64,000 nt of DNA. It comes from Selaginella moellendorffii. Its lineage: Eukaryota > Streptophyta > Lycopodiopsida > Selaginellales > Selaginellaceae. The stretch lies in NCBI RefSeq assembly GCF_000143415.4, contig NW_003314361.1:8653-72652 (forward strand). The letters run 5' to 3'. The position numbers were made by a program, and so were the translations under genes. Below the pieces are notes generated by a model. It ran no database searches, had not been told where the DNA came from, and saw only the letters and a list, made by a program, of their open reading frames with translations. How positions within the stretch are numbered: position 1 is the first letter of the stretch; every line of letters starts with the position of its first letter. Below are positions 33,473-43,900 of this stretch, one piece after another.

Positions 33473-35241
33473 ATCGTTGTGAATATTCAGACACGAGGAC
33501 TGAAAAGCACACTGGTGGTGCGTCGAAGAAGGACAAACAGACAAGCAATAGGAAAAAAGGAGGTACAAATTATATTTGCAATGGCGTGTGGTCTCATGCC
33601 ATTCCTTGCAAGAGACACTTCTTCAAAGGCAAAACAGGCAAGCACCAGCCAAGCTCAAACTGACAGTGGTCATAAAAAGCGAAAGCACGTTGGACAGTCG
33701 TCGGGATCAGAGGCGTTTGATTCGAAAAGGAAGAAGGGCAACGAAAAGATGATAGGTAATGCCTCGCGGTTATGGTGTGTGTGCTCATGCCATTCATTGC
33801 AGATCAAGGGCTGAGTGAAAGCAGCCAGTCACCACCTCCTGACTCAGATTCCTATGGCGGACTCCCCTTCCCCAATCTCAATGGAGAGGTACAATGGATG
33901 AGGGATGCTTTTCAAGTCAGGGCCACGTTTTTCTCATCTCGTCGTCTTCGAAGGGTGCAAGAACGTGCAGAAACCATGTTAAGACAGTCGGGTGAGGATA
34001 CGGTCCTAAGTCACGCACTAAAACAGGCTATGGATGTCTTGTATTTTGAGATGGAGACTCGGCCAGATGATTTTCCCAAGATGGTCCTAGAAGAACAAGC
34101 CATCCAGCCTGAGCAGCCTATGGAAGAAATGCAGGAGGGGGATGAGGAGCCAGAGAAAGATAATGAGCAGGAAGAGCAGAAGGACAAAGAGGAGGACAAA
34201 AAAGAGGAGGACGAAGAAGAGGAGGACGAAGAGGACTTGGATGGTCCGCACAATGGTGACGATCACAATAACGACGATGACGATGATGACGACGATGGCC
34301 AGCCTGAGGTGGCCAAAGAACAGCGGAGGAAGGTCATACAAGACAAACCATCAGGTAAATAATAGTACATCCATTCCTAACCTTTTACCATTTCTAACAT
34401 TGTCCATGTAGGTTGCAAAGCAAATGGTAAGTAGAGATTATTCAGTTGAATTAAGATACAAACTCTAGCCTTTAGTCTCGAGGAAGGATAGTGCCAAGCA
34501 AGGGTCGAAACGTATGTCCAATCCTTCAGAATCAGCAGTGCGCCCAATAGCAGTTGATGGTAAATACAGTATAGTCGATTCAATGTGCTAATGAGTTTGT
34601 TTTTAGTAGCCAGTAGGGAGGATACCATCTCAATCGAAGGGAGATATTTGGACATGCATATGGATCCGCTAGTGGACTCTACTTGCCTGCAAGAGTCATC
34701 AGAGCTGGTGGAGGCTACTATCCATATCAACGCCAAGCAAGCTGACCACGCTCCACTTGATGCTGCCCATACCACTGAGTCAATCTTGTCCACGTATCCA
34801 ACTGACGGTGACCAGGCACCATTGGACCCGCATGAGGCCGCCCCAGTCGCCGAGCCGGTCGTATCCTCATTTCCAACGGACTCAACGTGTGCTCAATCGT
34901 CTGACTACGCGCCATTGGAACCTCCCTACACCGCCCCTACTACCTATTCGGTCATGTCCACTTTGCCAATGGAGGCACCAGCTGAAATGGCGTGTGATCA
35001 CACGCCATCGGAACCACCCCATGCCACTGTTGAGCCAGTTGTACCAGAGTCTACAGCTGAAATGGCATGTGCCCACACGCCATCGGATGCGATTGACCCC
35101 ACATTGCAGAGGAGAGTATTTCTGCCCTTCACGTTTCCTCGACCAAAACCCTCTCAACGACCATCGGGAGCACCATTCGCTAATATTGTAGATGGTAAAA
35201 TTGACTTGTACCATTTTTTATGCTGACGCATTTCATTTCAG

Positions 35242-36104
35242 AGTCATAGCGAAGGTACTGTATCGTTTTTGATCTGAACGGTGTCCTTTTCTCCCATGAG
35301 CGTGGCTCGTCCTCGAATGTCACTGCACCCTCCAAAGCCTGCGGTCGCAAGTTGGTCAAAAGAGACAGATTCACATTAATCACACGGGAGAAACTGCGGG
35401 ATCTAATAATGACCATGCGACACTTAAAACAGATGGCCGGGTTCAATTTGCAATTGGGAGTTTGGACATCCATGATGCGCCACAATGCATTAACGTTGCT
35501 ACAGATGATGCACGATCAGACGCGAGTAATATTACCATTTGACTTTCTCCTAACGCAGGAGGATTTCTTGACTATGGTCCATGTGAGGGGTAGCAAGCCC
35601 ATCTTCGTCAAGCCAGAGGCTGTAGTGATGAACCGGACTGCTAGGTCAAGTGAAATCCTCATCATCGATGACTCGCCGATTAAAACTACAGCGAACACGC
35701 ACACATATGCAGTGCACCCCATCTCTTGTAGTATGGAAACTAGGGAGAAGAAACCGTATGTTCTGGGGGACCTTGCAAAACGGCTTAAAGCGATGGTGAT
35801 AGAGAACCGGCCAGTCCAGGAGGTGGCTGCAGAAATCAACCAAATGGAAGATGGAACGGTATATCAGAAGCCATTTGATCGGACAGACACCAGTCATCAT
35901 TTATGGCATGTATATTGTCTAGCCAAGCACTATCCGCATCTCCATAATCTGCTCAACCGGATGGGTTCTTCGACCACTGAACATGAGCGTGGACGTATTA
36001 GAGAAGAGATGGCATTACTATTGGGTTTAAATCCTGATAGTGTGGAGAGTGATGAAATTCCAAGATTATTGTATAGGCGTTGGAGGCAAAAAATAACAGT
36101 CTGA
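35242..36104 (+). other. FCP1/NIF-like HAD domain exon
   Basis: Last exon of the transposon fusion gene. CIVFDLNGVLFSHERG is HAD motif I, LGVWTSMMRHNALTLL is the conserved W.S region and EILIIDDSPIKTTAN is motif IV of the NLI-interacting-factor/CTD-phosphatase group (family knowledge). The second Asp of the usual DxD is Asn (DLN), so phosphatase activity may be reduced. A C-terminal region (LNPDSVESDEIPRLLYRRWR) follows. Acceptor CAG at 35,239-35,241. An in-frame TAG at 35,247-35,249 precedes the domain. Confidence 0.7.
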
Positions 36105-36522
36105 GATGGCATGTATTTATTTAAAAATTTAACTTATTATGGCATGGGGTTCCATGCCATTGTATTAATAATAAAAGACAATTCTTTGAGAGGATTTGCA
36201 TTATACTAGAAGTGTTACAGCATGTTATTGGAAGTCTACGAAGTTGTTTTATTAATAAGGGGAAAGTAAAGATTGAATGGGGACTTAGGCTCCACCTAGA
36301 CTCGGAGCAACTGAGCCAATATTAAAAGGATGGAAAGAAATTGGACGACGATGACAAGGAGAAGAGAGAGGTGAAGCAGTGGCAGGGGGAGGAGAAGTGA
36401 TTGAGTAGACATTTCCTTGTTTAAAATAAAATGGCATGTGCCTCAATGCAGTTGAATTTTGTTATATTTATATACTATATAAAGGTTTGGAAACCTTATT
36501 TTACAAGTGGGATAATGACAAT

Positions 36523-36544
36523 TCCCACTTTAACGAAATAGAGC
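36523..36544 (-). repeat. Right terminal inverted repeat
   Basis: Exact reverse complement of the 22-bp left repeat at 23,723-23,744, followed by TT and the CTTG target duplication (36,547-36,550). Confidence 0.92.
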
Positions 36545-36546
36545 TT

Positions 36547-38811
36547 CTTGCGCAAATGCACCCTATGCTCCTCCATATTCTTGCTAAAAACAAGAATATC
36601 ATCCAAGAAAATCTCCACAAACTCATGAAGATAACGCCCAAATACCTCCGTCATCAACCGAGTAAATGTGGCCAGTGCATTCGTCAAACTAAACAGCATA
36701 ACTGTAAACTCAAAATGTCTGAAGTTTGTGTTGAATGCCGTCTTGGAGATAAATGCATCATCCATTGCAATCTGATGATATCCACTCCTCAGATCAATCT
36801 TGGTAAACACTTGTGTTTCACCAAGCTTGTCCAAGATATCATCCACACGTGGCATCGGCATCTTATCCTTCACTGTCTTCTTGTTCAAAGCGCGGTAGTC
36901 AATACACATTCGCATTGAACTGTCCTTCTTCTTCACAAGCAAGACCGGAGCACCAAATGGAGACTTACTTGGCTGAATAAATCCAAACTTAAGTAACTCC
37001 TTGACTTGTCGTTGAACTTCTTGCTCCTTCGCATAACTTAACCGAAATGGACGCCGGTAAATTGGCCGCGTCCCCGGCTCCAATGTAATCCCATGCTCCA
37101 CACCTCGTAATGCAATCCATGAGGAAGTTCAGATGGAAAAACATCAGAAAACTCATCAAGTACATCCCATATTGCTGCTTCTCCCCCACACGTGCCTTGG
37201 TCTGCAAGTAACTCAAAGTAAACTCGAAAGTGTTTTTCCATTACGACAAGCCTACTTCAAAGATATAGCAGAGAACATAACAACTGGTGGCTGAACGCCC
37301 TCGCCAAACCACACATCTTTAATGCCACCATACTCTAGCGAGATACGCTTAATGCTCCACTTTATCTCTGGATCCACCTTCACCAACCATGGCATCCCAA
37401 GAATGAGATCCACACGATGGATATCCGTGAGATAAAAAGTCTCCACAAGTGTGGTTTTGCCAACCAACACTTCCAGCCCCTCGACACAAGCATCGAAATG
37501 CTGAGCAGAGGTAGCTGCACCCTCCACTGTGTATGGAAGAATGCCACGTGTGACCAGGCCATGCTCCGCAACAAACTTTGCCGAAACAAAGTTGTCATCG
37601 CTCCCACTATCCAATAAAATCCGCACTGGACCGCCATGGAACATGCCCTCCAGCATTAAAGCTGATTCACGCGTATCCTCAAGTTCCATCTTGTTCCACA
37701 CACAGTTGAGTTGACAAGCAACGGTTGAAAGTCACTTCCTCCGACCGGAATGGTCGTTCTCCTCATCCTCGCGCTGCAAAGTTTGCAACTTTTTAGTATC
37801 TGACTTACCGTGAGAAAAAGATTGGCCATTCTTCTTTTCCTGCTGCTTGTTCTTCAACTGCGGACAATCAGCCTTGGAGTGTCCAAGTTCACCGCAATGA
37901 TGACAACCCTGTTTATAATTCTTCACAAAGAACTTCTGCTTCTTGGACCTCTTTGTATCTGAGGTAGTCACCACCAACTTCAACTTGTGATGCTTGTTCC
38001 CATCCTTGTGTCCACGGTGATCATCATGACGATTCTCGATAGAAGGACTCCGCGAACGCTTGCGAGACTTGTGCTTATCATTGTCAAGTCGACGAGCTGC
38101 ATCAAAGAGCTCCTCCAAACTCTTTGTAGGCTAAGAATGACACAAGTGTTGCCGCATGCTCTCACTATGTAGGCCATCAATGGAGTAGGACTTGTTCTGA
38201 TCCGGATCCTTCGTTGGAACACGACTAATCAAGCGAGTAAGCTTCTCAATATAATCCCCGAGCGTCATTTTCCCTTGCTGGAAATGGCGAAGTTTTATAC
38301 GAGCATTCTCCACATCGTAATGAGGGGCAAAACGTAAATGGAAAGTAGCCTCAAACTCATCCATGGTAAACACTGGTGGTTTCTTATCCGCAACATGGGA
38401 CTCCTTAAGCCAATTCCACCATCGAAGACCCGCATCACGCGAAACCATCGGAATAGCCACTAAAGCCTCTGCATCTAGAGTTCCTCTAGCAACCAAGAAC
38501 TTCTTCACATTGGCTAGCCAAGCGAGACACTCGTCCACACCACCATCACCGGAAAAAGTTGGAATTTTGAGTTGATCTACCAAAGAAGGCTTACTTGGAG
38601 CGTTACCCTGTCCAGCCTCGAGTGCCTCAACACGCCCACGCATGGTATCCATCATGCCATGCATCTCGTCTTGCATCTCTTGCTGATTTTGATTAAGGCC
38701 TTGCAGCTCATGAACCACATCTTGAATGGTCCAAATCTCCATAACTTCGCCGGCACCATCGTTGGCACCACCATCGATAATAGGATTCCAGCGTTCAGCT
38801 TGGTCGGCCAT
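36547..38811 (-). pseudogene. Gypsy A gag-protease-RT, 5' half
   Basis: Start at 38,811 (MADQAERWNPIIDGG). Gag has LKIPTFSGDGGVDECLAWLA and LRFAPHYDVENARIKLRHFQ, then a TAG after QHLCHS (sibling B has CAG there). The zinc knuckle is CHHCGELGHSKADC near 37,880. The protease is ILLDSGSDDNFVSAKFV. RT has SKSPFGAPVLLVKKKDSSMR, CIDYRALNKK, FTKIDLRSGYHQIAM and EIFLDDILVFSKN. It stops where the DNA transposon is inserted and resumes at 23,713. Decayed, non-functional. Confidence 0.88.
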
Positions 38812-38835
38812 CGCAACCAACTCCTTTGATACCAA

Positions 38836-39068
38836 TGTTATGATCTGGCACAAAAAGACAAAAATCTAGTTGCCCTAGACTATGCTACGCCACCTCTTGA
38901 GGTTCCTCACCACCCAACCACCCCCGAGCTACCTCAAAAGCTCCACTGCGCCGCCGCTCCACTGTGAGCCCTAGGGTAGGTTAAGTCCCTTACCTTAACA
39001 TGCTTTAATATACCCTTGAGCCTCCCTTTGACCGACATTGACCACGTAGTCAAAGCTGGCGCCTAACA
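38836..39068 (-). repeat. 5' LTR of gypsy element A
   Basis: 233 bp, TG...CA ends. Next to the primer-binding site TTGGTATCAAAGGAG read on the minus strand at 38,835-38,821. Confidence 0.92.
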
Positions 39069-39540
39069 ACAGAGTAGGTGTCTCTGTTTCGAATCTGAAC
39101 TGGCAGGGCTTGCATTCTGTCATGTGAAGCTCATATGTCCCATCCGGCCCTGTCAGCACTGGCGGCAATGCATTGTAAGCATCCTGGTTCCATTGCAGTA
39201 TGATTGCCACTCTGCCCAGAAAGCATAAGAGCAAGTCCTCCTTCGTGATCTGCTTTCTGTTGAGGAGAATGACATAGTTGAAGCAGACTTTTACTTCCAG
39301 TGGTTTCCCACAGCTTGGTCACAAAGTCCCAGAGCTTGATGGGGTGAGTAAACTTATTGACACGTGCTTGCAATAGGCATGTACTGCCAGAAGCAGCACA
39401 GTCCGCCCAACTATTGCCCCTCCACAGCATACGCATCTGCAAACCCGCTGCACCACCTCCAGCACTGCATTCAACTGATATGTATGCAGCTGCCTTCCCC
39501 AATATAAGCTCCAACACATCTGGCTCGCCACGTGTCACTA
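39069..39540 (-). pseudogene. Unrecognised gene fragment truncated by gypsy element A
   Basis: A minus-strand frame reads EVKVCFNYVILLNRKQITKE, DLLLCFLGRVAIILQWNQDA, YNALPPVLTGPDGTYELHMT and then ECKPCQFRFETETPTLL right up to the LTR of element A. It shows coding character without a nameable family. An overlapping frame further right reads FTHPIKLWDFVTKLWETT. It may belong with the P-loop relic at 40,040-40,620. Confidence 0.4.
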
Positions 39541-40039
39541 TGGTACATCCTCACATACGTGAGTTAGCTTCACACCATCCCAGTCCTGTCCTGGACCCGG
39601 CTTGGACTCGTGCACCTCCCCATTGAGTTTAAGGTAGCTGGAGAAACGAGCAGGGAAGTCACAGAACTAGAGTTTGACTGCGACACCGGGCAGCACACGT
39701 CGATGGCAGACTCCGGTGGCAATGGGGACGGCGGTGATGGGAGTTTGGTGGTGCAAATCTTGCGGTTCGATCAACCTTGTGACTGGTGCCGATACCCAAC
39801 ACTGTCTCAGTGGAGGAGCTGAGAGGAGCATGGTGACGGCACTCTTGCGCCCTCACACGACATGTATGTTTGTGGTATGTATGCAACTTAGCTGCCTATC
39901 TCATGTCTCTCTCACGCAGCACTTCCTGCAAGCTGGCACGACACTCTTGAGGAACTGACCCAGGGTATGCCCCCGTTTGGTCCGTCACTGCCAAAATCTT
40001 AAGATAACCACTTCACATGACCGTCACCACTGTCTTCCC

Positions 40040-40620
40040 TTGGGATGATCCTCTTAAAACGCCTTGCAATCGATCTGCTTGGATTCTTGTTGATAGCCGA
40101 TCAGGAATGGATGCTCACAGCAATTCAAACCGCCAGGGACTTGTCAAGGCCTCTCTCGGCCGTGCTTGAGTATGCATCTCCAACCATAGTACATCCAAAA
40201 GTTGACTATGCACAGAGTGTCAAGGAGGCACTACAGGTGGCCTGGGTTCGCCCCTTGCAAAGTGTTGGACTACGTTGCAGAGGTTATCAATGGCTTGTTT
40301 GACGAGTGGCACAACGATACGGGGCAGCTTCCGGCATGGACGATGGTGCTGCAGAGCTCTGGGTGGGGAAAGTCAAGAACCATAAGAGAAGGGCTTCCAT
40401 GTAGTGTACGTGTCCTTTCTCAAGATCGGGCATCCCGGATCGAAGTACTGTGGTGCAGCAGCTGATTGATAGCAAAATGGGCAACAATCCACGTGCCATG
40501 GCAGCATGGGTTCTTGCCATTTTAACTCAGATCAAAGAGAAATCTCCAAAGGGAATGAAGGAGCAGTCAGAGCCATCAGAGCCACATTTTGGAGAAGTTG
40601 TGGCTAAAAGGTACGTGACT
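40040..40620 (+). pseudogene. Relic of a P-loop protein
   Basis: Frames joined by a shift near 40,260: VDYAQSVKEALQVAWVRPLQ, then LDYVAEVINGLFDEWHNDTG and LPAWTMVLQSSGWGKSRTIR. QSSGWGKS fits a Walker A-like P-loop. A further piece, VVQQLIDSKMGNNPRAMAAW, ends at a GTACGT donor-like step (40,612). It resembles NTPases of the Crinkler/RHS sort in layout (weak inference). Stops and a frameshift make it a relic, left between two gypsy insertions. Confidence 0.45.
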
Positions 40621-40709
40621 ATCTTCTCTCCTATCTTCTCCTTTTACTTGGTGACTTCGTGCTGTTGGTCCTTAGGTGTATCTGCCTATCCTGCAGGTTA
40701 GGCATATGG

Positions 40710-40942
40710 TGTTAGGCACTAGCTTTGACCATGTGGTCAACGTCGGTCAAAGGGAGGCTCAAGGGTATATTAAGGCATGTTAAGGTAAGGGACTTAACCG
40801 ACCCTAGGGCTCACAGTGGAGCGGTGGCGCATTGGAACTTTTGAGGTAGCTCGGGGGTAGTTGGGTGGTGAGGAACCTCAAGAGGTGGCATAGCATAGTT
40901 TAGGGTGATTAGATCTCTGTCTTTTTGCGCCGGATCATAACA
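40710..40942 (+). repeat. 5' LTR of gypsy element B
   Basis: 233 bp, starts TGTTAGGCACTAGC and ends GATCATAACA. Differs from its partner at 45,255-45,487 by many substitutions, so the insertion is old. Confidence 0.9.
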
Positions 40943-40966
40943 TTCGTATTAGAGAAGTTGGTTGTA

Positions 40967-43900
40967 ATGGCCAACCAAGCTGAACGTTGGAATCTTATTG
41001 TCAATGGTTTGTTCAGTTGCCAATGGTGCCACGAAGCTCCGGAGATTTGGACCATTCAAGATGTAGTTTATGAGTTGCGAGCCCTTAATTGAAATTAGCA
41101 AGAGATGCAAGATAAAATGCTTGGCATGATGGATACCATGCGTGAGCGTGTTGAGGCACTTGAGGCTGGATGGGGTAGCGCTCTAAGTAAGCCTTCTTTG
41201 GTAGATTGACTCAAGATTCCAACTTTTTCTGGTGATGGTGGTGTGGACGAGTGTCTCACTTGGCTAGCCAATGTGAAGAAGTTCTTGGCTGCTAGGGGAA
41301 CTCTAGATGCAGAGGCTTTAGTGGCTATTCCGATGGTTTTGCGTGATGTGGGTCTTTGATGGTGAAATTGGCTTAAGGAATCTCGTGTTGCGGATAAGAA
41401 ACCACCAGTGTCTACCATGGATGAGTTTGAGGTTGCTTTCCATTTATGTTTTGCCCCTCATTACGACGTGAAGAATGCTCATATAGAACTTCGACATTTC
41501 CAGCAAGGGAAAATGACGCTCAGGGACTATATTGAGAAGATTATTCACTTGATTAGTCGTGTTCCAATGAAGGATCCAGATCAAAACAAGTCCTACTTCA
41601 TTGATGGCTTACATAGTGAGAGCATGTGGCAACACTTGCGTCATTCTCAGCCTACAAAGAGCTTTTTGATGCGGCTCGTCGACTTGACAATGACAAGCAC
41701 AAGTCTCGCAAGTGTTCGCGGAGTCCTTCTATCGAAAATTGTTGTGATAATTGCCGTGGACACAAAGATGGGAATCACACCACAAGTTGATTGACATCTG
41801 GCTGGTCTAATTTGCTCCAAAGTCCAACTCTGTTGGTTGGCTAGTGTAATCTCCTGAGTTTGGACTTCCCGGGAGGTCACCCAGCCCACTACCATTCAAA
41901 CCCAAGGACGCTTAACCCCAAATATCCCAAGACCCTTAACGGATTGGAAAAGGGGGTGCAATCTTATTCATAAGCCCTTTCCCTCTATATTTGAACCCTA
42001 TAGATCGTCTCTCAAGTTGTTCGCTTTGGTTACTTACAATCCACCACGCTTCCCTGCAAGTTCACGCCCTCGTAAACGGAAGCTGAGAGTTGCAGCTCTC
42101 CCGAGAGCCTCACTCTCTTGACACCCTACCCCTCAGGTCAAGCCCAGCGGGAGCAAACTAGACCAGCCAGATGTCAATCAACATGTGGTGTGATTCTCCT
42201 AGCCAACTAACAGAGTCGGACCCGAGACCCCCCTCTGATACCAAATGTAAGCTCCTGAGTTTGGACTTCCCGGGAGGTCACCCAGCCCAGTACTATTCAA
42301 ACCCAAGGACACTTTAACCCCAAATATCCCAAGACCCTTAACCGATTGGAAAAGGGGGTGCACTCTTATTCATGGGCCCTTTCCCTCTATATTTGAACCC
42401 CATGGATCGTCTCTCGAGTCGTTCCCTTTGGTTACTTACAGCTAGGGGAATCACACCAACCAACAGATATCGCGGATATTCATCGTGTGGATCTTATTCT
42501 TGGGATGCCATGGTTAGTGAAGGTGGATCTAAAGATAAAGTGAAGTATTAAGTGCATCTCGCTGAAGTATGGTGGCGTTAAAGATGTGTGGTTTGGTGAG
42601 GGCGTTCAACCACTAGTTGTTATGCTCTCTGCTACATCTTTGAAGTGGGCTTGTTGTAATGGAAAAGCACTTTCGAGTTACTTGATGTTTGTTCGTGACT
42701 TGGGGGACCAAGGCACGTGTGGGGGAGAAGCAACAATGTGAATGTGTATTGACTACTGTGCTTTGAACAAGAAAACAATGAAAGATAAGATGCTGATGCT
42801 ACGTGTGGATGATATCCTAGACAAGCTTGGTGAAGCATGAGTGTTTACCAAGATTGATATGAGGAGTGGATATCATCAAATCTCAATGAATGATGCATCT
42901 ATCTCCAAGACGGCATTCAATACGAGCTTCAGACATTTTAAGTTTACAGTTATGCCGCTTGGTTTGACGAATGCACCAGCCACATTTACTCGGTTGATGA
43001 CGGAGGTATTTGGGCGTTATCTTCATGAGTTTGTGGAGATTTTCCTGGAAGATATTCTTGTTTTTAGCAAGAATATGGAGGAGCATAAGGTGCATTTGTG
43101 CAAGGTTCTTTTGTTACTCCGAGACAGCAAACTTTATGCGAATAAAAGCAAATGTGAATTTGCAAAGTCGGAGTGGAATATCTAGGCCATATTATGACAT
43201 CTAAGGGTGTCAAGACGGATCCAAGGAAAGTGGCTATGGTGGAAAACTAGCCTACACCAACTATAGTGGCCGAGTTGCGCAGTTTTCTTGGTATGGCTAA
43301 TTACTACTGACGTTTCCAGCATAAGTTTGCAGAGGTGGCTATTCCTTTGATGCGGTTGTTATGCAAGAATGTGCCATTTGAGTGGAAGAAGCCACAAGAG
43401 GAGAATTTTGTGGCACTGAAACGATTGTTGAGCGAGACTCCAGTGCTTCGCATTGTTGATCCATCGAAACCTTACAAGGTGACATGCAATGCGAGTGGTT
43501 ATGCACTGGGAGGAGTTCTCATGCAAGAGGGATAGCCTATTGCATATAAGAGTCAAACTTTGAATTCTGCAGAGCAACGCTATTCCATATATGAGCAAGA
43601 AGTACTCTCTATTGTTCATACTTTGCGAACGTGGCGGCACTATCTTTATGGTGCAGTGTTCGTGGTGTTAACAAATCACAAACCACTTGTGTATCTTTTC
43701 ACACAGAAGGAGTTGAACACTAGGCAAGCTCGTTGGATGGTCAAACTCATGGAGTTTGGGGAGTTTCCTATTGAGCATTGTCCGGGAAAATCAAATGTGG
43801 TGGCAGATGCTTTATCTCGTGTTCATCATGTGACGATGTTACGACAACAATTTTGTCATCATTTGAGTAAGGTGGTCAGCGAGTTTGGGCAGTTGGTTGA

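Larger units (their letters stand above)
30741..36104 (+). pseudogene. ParB-like / methylase-like / HAD fusion gene of the 12.8-kb transposon
   Basis: Exon from 30,741 (upstream exons near 30,300-30,502 likely, Pro-rich). ParB-like block VYTIDVSRIDIQ...FYAVSGQHSSLAMQEI (31,400-31,690). Intron 31,920-31,973. Methylase-like block has NIFCVMDF at the DPPY position and KCVVEYNCGGLFFRAALLKG at SAM motif I, both eroded. Phase-1 introns at 33,435-33,472 (38 bp), 33,563-33,614 and 33,756-33,802 each hold one palindrome. Then an acidic run (34,140-34,300), H.P repeats (34,740-35,090) and an FCP1/NIF-like HAD exon. In-frame stops at 31,758 (TGA), 31,854 (TAG), 32,799 (TAA) and 35,247 (TAG) look like point lesions in one long frame. 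Likely a DNA-binding regulator of the element, now broken. Confidence 0.65.
23947..36452. repeat. Dispersed 22-bp palindrome family, at least 24 copies
   Basis: Consensus core GGCRTGNGGCCNCAYGCC, flanked by AT on each side. Starts: 23,947; 24,263; 24,352; 24,872; 24,952; 25,112; 25,258; 26,600; 26,657; 28,254; 28,324; 28,422; 29,109; 30,528; 30,604; 30,664; 31,941; 33,440; 33,581; 33,772; 34,987; 35,062; 36,139; 36,431. A half-site lies near 24,759. The copy at 34,987 is a perfect palindrome. They occur in introns, intergenic DNA, near both ends and in coding sequence. They resemble the subterminal or parS-like binding sites of a DNA-binding protein (inference). Confidence 0.92.
23721..36546. 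mobile_element. 12.8-kb DNA transposon with ParB/methylase-like/HAD gene and dispersed palindromes
   Basis: Inserted in the RT of gypsy element A. The ends are 22-bp perfect inverted repeats (starting GCTCTATTTCGTTAAAGTGG) at 23,723-23,744 and 36,523-36,544. It carries a small minus-strand gene (24,381-24,638), a minus-strand transposase (25,352-28,171), a 2.5-kb divergent intergenic region and a long plus-strand gene (30,741-36,104). At least 24 copies of a 22-bp palindrome lie within it and none were seen outside. The transposase resembles the DUF7869-like group with GHTHEDVD-type motifs; the superfamily is otherwise unassigned by me. Stop codons in both large genes suggest that this copy is now dead. 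Confidence 0.88.
21343..39068 (-). mobile_element. Ty3/gypsy LTR retrotransposon A, split by a 12.8-kb DNA transposon
   Basis: Two 233-bp LTRs (21,343-21,575 and 38,836-39,068; on the plus strand TGTTATGATC...GCCTAACA) bound about 4.9 kb of retroelement once the DNA transposon at 23,721-36,546 is set aside. On the minus strand the 5' LTR is the right one, and the adjoining TTGGTATCAAAGGAG (38,821-38,835) is a primer-binding site of the initiator-tRNA-Met type. Domain order is Gag, zinc knuckle, protease, reverse transcriptase, RNase H, integrase (Ty3/gypsy order). The two LTRs differ at about 16 of 233 positions, all transitions by my count, so the insertion is not recent. The flanks ATGGA and ACAGA are at best a decayed target duplication. 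Confidence 0.92.

Noticed and set aside
34087-34341. Minus-strand hydrophobic Val/Ile/Leu frame
   Set aside because: Antisense of the acidic Glu/Asp coding run of the transposon gene.
21343-39068. Reading 21.3-39.1 kb as two separate gypsy elements
   Set aside because: The RT halves at 23,713 and 36,547 join at the CTTG site, and the outer LTRs belong to one family and orientation.
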